Assembly: GCA_964036155.1 (NCBI GenBank)
Contig: OZ038423.1
Location: forward strand, 56,373,249 to 56,437,248
Direction of reading: 5' to 3'
Origin: Diploscapter coronatus
Taxonomy: Eukaryota; Nematoda; Chromadorea; Rhabditida; Rhabditidae
Length of the DNA: 64,000 nt
Shown here in pieces: positions 60,081-64,000 of this stretch. A model generated the notes under the pieces. The model was not told where the DNA came from. It ran no database searches and saw only the letters and a list, made by a program, of their open reading frames with translations. The position numbers were made by a program, and so were the translations under genes. Numbering within the stretch: position 1 is the stretch's first letter; each line of letters begins with the position of its first letter.

Positions 60081-61183
60081 ATCAATCAAGACTCCGCGAA
60101 TGTTTATTTAAAATATGCTATCCTGCGTAAAGTTCATTTTTCTCGGAAGAAAAAACTGGATTTCACGGAAAACCCCGATTTTGTTGAACAGAATTTGCAA
60201 ATCTCCCAAAAATTTCTAAATTTGCATTCGAAAATTCCGTTCATTGATCTATTTCTACAAATCCACTAAATAGGAAAAGAAGCCTACAAATTTTGCTGAA
60301 TTTCAACTAGTTTAAAAACAGGAAACATTTTTTTAAAGTTCAACAAAGAAGTTAAATTTTACCTAATTTCTCGAAACTTTCAATCCGTCATTGTGTGACA
60401 TGGCTTGGATGGGCAACTTTTAAATGCCATTTCAAATTTGGATCGTTATATCCGAGACGGTTTCTCCTGTTCCATATTAGACAACGTGGTGAAAGAGTAG
60501 AGACGAAAGAAGCAGAAAAATAGGAAAATTGGGTTACTGTACATCGGACTAGACGGACATTCAGCTAAAATGAAATTCTTTAAAAATAAATTTGATCCAC
60601 ATTTATTGGATTTTTAAAATTAAAACTTTTAAGAATCTGTCCAATTTTCGGAGGAAAAGATTCAAGACTCACCTCTATTTTCGTGAATAAAAATAGATAA
60701 TCTTCTAAAACTAGGTATTTTCTAGAAAAATAATGAAAATTAGAATAAAATCGTAGAGGGGCGGCTACATTTTCTCGATGGTCTGAGTTTTCGGAGCCGC
60801 CTCTTAGGGGATGATTCTGAAATGAGAATGAGAACTTTAGTGATATGAAGTTTTTAAGATGCCCCCTTTTCTCTAGCTTCTATCTTTTAATATTGGAATA
60901 AGCTAGAGATGCGAAGGGCAAAATTACTGATAACGCGAAACAAATAAAGACAAGCTAAATGGCGTCGAGGAAAGAGCGCGTTTTGGGGAGATGATAAAAT
61001 GTTAGTTGATTGATAAGGCCAGGGAGGGCTTAGCATCGAAAGTAAATATTCAAGCCGAACTTATGACTTGGAAACAAGGACACCTTGGGGCTGCTTTGGA
61101 ATTTTAGAAATTGTTAATTTTTCCAGAAAAAATAGGAAATTTGAATAATTTTAAAGGAATTTTATGCTGATTTTGAGTAAGTG

Positions 61184-61711
61184 TATGCCACTGCGCACCA
61201 AAGTTATATTTTTAGTATGTCATTTTGCACCAAAGGAATTTTACTATGCCATTGCGCAGAAAAATTATTAAACTAGAGTTTTTCTCGACAGATTCGTTCT
61301 GGGAATCTAGTTTTCTATGAGAAAAAACATAACAAAGTGAGCAAAATTATGCCAAAAGTAACAAAAATTTGCATTAGCAAGCTAGGACTAGCAAGATTAT
61401 TCACGTATTTCAATGAGGGTAGGAAAATGTTCAACATATTCGAGACATCAATGACCAATTTCATACATTCGTTTAACTTGTACTTACCCATACCTCCTAT
61501 CTTACCCTTATCCTTACCTGCCTCTATTCTACATCTCTCCTCTATCATATCATGGAAAGTTCAATTTTAATTTGCATAGTCATCTCACATTGGAGGTGGT
61601 CTGATACAAACAATTGTATGATGCTTGAAATGTCTCAAACTTGTGGCAGAATGAAGTATAGGACTCGGATACATGATTTCTTCAATAAAGTTATTACTTT
61701 GGTGCGCAGTG
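61184..61711. repeat. Segment bounded by 16-bp inverted repeats with tandem copies at the left end
   Basis: CACTGCGCACCAAAGT at 61189-61204 is repeated in perfect inverted orientation at 61696-61711. On the left the motif continues as three degenerate tandem units (61184-61215, 61216-61244, 61245-61273), each starting TATGYCAYT. The interior has no credible transposase. This may be a non-autonomous DNA transposon with repeated subterminal motifs. Confidence 0.6.
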
Positions 61712-63479
61712 ATCCTTGTCCGTTTTGAGTAGAATCGAAAGAAAATTTCGGGGCATTTTTCTGCCAAAATTTATAACCGAAAATTGCAATAATTTTGTCC
61801 TTAAGACTGGATAAATTAAAGAATTATAAATTTTACAAGTTAGGGAAGATTTTGGGACTTTTCGAGGAAATCTCGAAATGAGAAAGTGAGAGTCACATCA
61901 CCATGGAGTCATGAAGACTAGTGAATGGAAGAGGAGAAAGGGGACCGTTTTGACAATGCTAAATGGGGCAGTTTAGAAAATTTTAGAGGGCACCCTCTTT
62001 GAATATGAAAATGTGCCATCAAAGGGAGGAAGGGACAAAGATTTAGAGAAAGAAGACTTGAAGAGAGTTAGGGAAAGAGAAATTAGATAGTAAAATTTTT
62101 GGAAGAGATTCCGAGAAATAGAAGTGATATAATATTACAAATTTAGAGCTCGAAAAGAATCAGAAAATATTGCCAAGCTTCCTTCATCTATACAGAAATA
62201 CGTGGCACAATATCGAACAAAATATCGATTCCATCCGAAATCAAATCGGAAAGAGGAGAAAGAGGAGCTGTTTTGTATCATTCACACCAAATATGGGCGA
62301 AATGAGGCAAGAGCGGAGAAACATAGCATTAATCGGCTACAAAAATGATGAGAGAAATCATTGTTTGATCGTTTCTCTCTCTCTAAATTTCGAATGCTCT
62401 CTCAAAAAGTAAAATTATTTTTCTTTGGATCTCTAGATATTACATCATATTTCTTTCCAATTTTTCTCTAACCCTCCTCCAAACCTCAAATAGTCTCTCT
62501 AAAAACTTCGATTTTTTATGATTTTCCCTTTCCTGCTAAACTTTATGAATTCCATTTCCATACAGGGAAAGAGCAGCTATTCAAATACACGGGGGACAGA
62601 AATTGTTGTGTTGCAAGCGGATTGGGAATTTGATTCTTTTGCCGAGTTTTGCCACGTTTGAAAATTATCAATGCGGAGCAAATACATGCCAGATAAAATG
62701 AAAATTTTATATCAGGGCAAGGGAAAATAGTGTTGAGACGGCAGAGAGCGCTGAGAAGGAAATGATAAGGAGACGTGCCCTAGTCTATACCCAGGGCATA
62801 CTGTAATAAGAACTTTGAAAAAAAAACCATATTTTCAGAATCATAATAAACTCTGAATTCATCTATAATGAAGTAATTAGCCTTTTCAGTAATTTCCTTC
62901 ATTTTTTCCTGCAATTTCAGTGCAAATTTTAATTTATTTATTCGAAATCGTATCTAAAATGCAAACAAAGTACGGAAAATAAATACAAATCATTATTAGC
63001 ACCGAGATTTTGAGTAAAAACTTTTGAGAAAGATTTTTTGATTAATTATTGAAAAATTTTGGTAGTTAAAATTCTCCTGAGAAGCAAAATACCCTTTTAA
63101 AATATTAAATCTTAGGATAAAAAATCAATTCAACTCTACAAAAATCAATAACAGGGCCGGGAGTCGGAATTTTGAAAATTATGGGGTTGGATTTATGTTA
63201 GAAAAAACCTTCAAAACTCCGTTCAGCCACGAAAAATACCCTAAAAGCGTAAGATCACAGGACTTATGCTAGAATTTCGCGGGATAAAATCGATTTTTTC
63301 TTTAAAACCTTCGAAAGTTTGTCGATTTTATCCTATAAAAATTCCCCATTTGAAACTCATTTTTAATGGAGCTTCGAATGTTCAAAATCGAGGTCAAAGT
63401 AAATGTCAAAACATTATCTTCCTATGACAAAGCTTGAAAGTTGCAAAACAAAAATTTGGACACGTTTTTCATGAGAAGT

Positions 63480-63645
63480 TGTCATTTTTGGGCTACTTAG
63501 GTAATTTTAGGGCTACTGTAGCCTCATTCTAAATAGGATTTTGGGTAACAGTATTTGGATTCCTGCGCAGAGATTTAGGGGTACTGTAACCAGACTTGGA
63601 ATATTTCTGTAGCCTCGTGTTAGATGGAATTTTGGATTACTGTAT
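63480..63645. repeat. Degenerate repeats of a GGNTACTGTA word
   Basis: Successive units read approximately ATTTTAGGGCTACTGTAGCC, ATTTTGGGTAACAGTAT, ATTTAGGGGTACTGTAACC, ATTTCTGTAGCC and ATTTTGGATTACTGTAT. Such units are common in Caenorhabditis non-coding DNA. Confidence 0.55.
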
Positions 63646-63647
63646 TC

Positions 63648-64000
63648 TCAAGTCTGAAGGTCGTCACCGTTCTCCGAGGCGTCGATGTCGAGAATGTCCT
63701 TGGAGATTTCCTTTCGGAGAACCAAATTCACGATTTCCGAATTCGGACCCGTCGTTGTGCCTGCGCCGTTCGTTGAGGCTTCTGAAATTTTTATCTTAAA
63801 AAATAATTTCCGAATTTTTAGAGATGTTTTATTTTATTTTTTGAAAGGTGACGTATTTTTCTTTAATTTTGCTAAAAATATTCTATACCCCATTTGAAAG
63901 ATTTTTTCCTTTAAATTTTTCTAAAGTTTTATGTCATAAATGACATTTTTCATGCTTTAAAAAATCTAAAATTACCCGAGTCAAGAATATCGTCGTAGAC
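63648..64000 (-). CDS. 3' end of an unidentified gene entering from the right edge
   Basis: Two exons are visible. The last one (63781-63648) follows AAATTTCAG in phase 1, encodes 44 further codons and ends in TGA. The previous one runs from the edge (64000) to a donor at 63976 (TCGG/GTAATT), also phase 1, and encodes VYDDILDS. The joined C-terminus is rich in Thr, Gly and acidic residues and contains EIVNLVLRKEISKDILDID. The matching phases and good splice sites support real exons, but I do not recognise the protein. Confidence 0.6.

Larger units (their letters stand above)
57628..63645. other. Gene-poor interval downstream of the DDX60-like gene
   Basis: About 6 kb with no supported exon. 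It contains a hAT-like MITE (57870-57961), a perfect hairpin (59610-59642), a decayed MITE-like palindrome (60013-60080), a segment bounded by 16-bp inverted repeats (61184-61711), and a stretch of degenerate TACTGTA-containing repeats (63480-63645). Multiple TACTGTA words occur at 59903, 60534 and beyond. Confidence 0.55.

Noticed and set aside
1..64000. tRNA, rRNA, SL RNA, snRNA, let-7 or lin-4 microRNA, CRISPR arrays
   Set aside because: I looked for the characteristic boxes and core sequences (for example a GGTTCGANNC B box or an SL1 core) and saw none. CRISPR arrays are not expected in an animal genome.

Overview
This window reads as nuclear DNA of a rhabditid nematode, Caenorhabditis-like. 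It is AT-rich, exons are short, and nearly every 3' splice site matches TTTTCAG or TTTTAG. Many non-coding stretches carry the TACTGTA/CTACAGT words typical of Caenorhabditis. Three genes are recognisable nematode orthologues: hsp-12.2, flp-15 and an aquaporin best matching aqp-11. From memory, these lie on C. elegans chromosome III, with flp-15 and aqp-11 as neighbours, so a chromosome III-like segment is likely (inference, not checked).

Layout. (1) 1-6788, minus: a Polycomb-type chromodomain protein with a long charged tail, cut by the left edge. (2) 6797-11395: intergenic DNA with GC-rich patches, lying between divergent genes. (3) 11399-15015, plus: a PCGF (Psc/BMI1-like) protein with RING and RAWUL domains and a long Gln/Pro/Ser-rich tail, 16 exons. 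(4) 18345-22476, plus: ANKZF1/Vms1 peptidyl-tRNA hydrolase, 18 exons. (5) 27430-27554, minus: terminal exon of the FMRFamide-like neuropeptide precursor flp-15. (6) 36701-37890, plus: divergent aquaporin, 5 exons. (7) 38881-39349, minus: small heat-shock protein hsp-12.2, 4 exons. (8) 40386-42685, minus: an unrecognised secreted protein made of two ~172-residue modules and a Ser-Gly/acidic tail, a candidate chondroitin proteoglycan. (9) 44099-57555, plus: a DDX60-like SKI2 helicase of about 1778 aa in 46 exons. (10) 63648-64000, minus: the 3' end of a gene entering from the right.

The most striking content is functional. Two Polycomb-repression components, a Pc/CBX-type reader and a PCGF-type RING/RAWUL protein, sit head-to-head over about 4.6 kb. 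The other genes serve ribosome rescue (Vms1), RNA surveillance or innate immunity (DDX60-like), stress protection (hsp-12.2), peptide signalling (flp-15) and membrane transport (aquaporin). No operon is obvious. Most genes are several kilobases apart, and several start codons lie just after a TTTCAG/TTTAG site, as expected for spliced-leader trans-splicing.

Non-coding features include two short hAT-like MITEs with perfect 8-bp target-site duplications, a probable third decayed copy, a ~0.5-kb segment bounded by 16-bp inverted repeats, and a perfect 14-bp hairpin. Gene models were built by eye from reading frames, splice consensus and intron phase. Domain calls rest on recognisable motifs, not on database searches.
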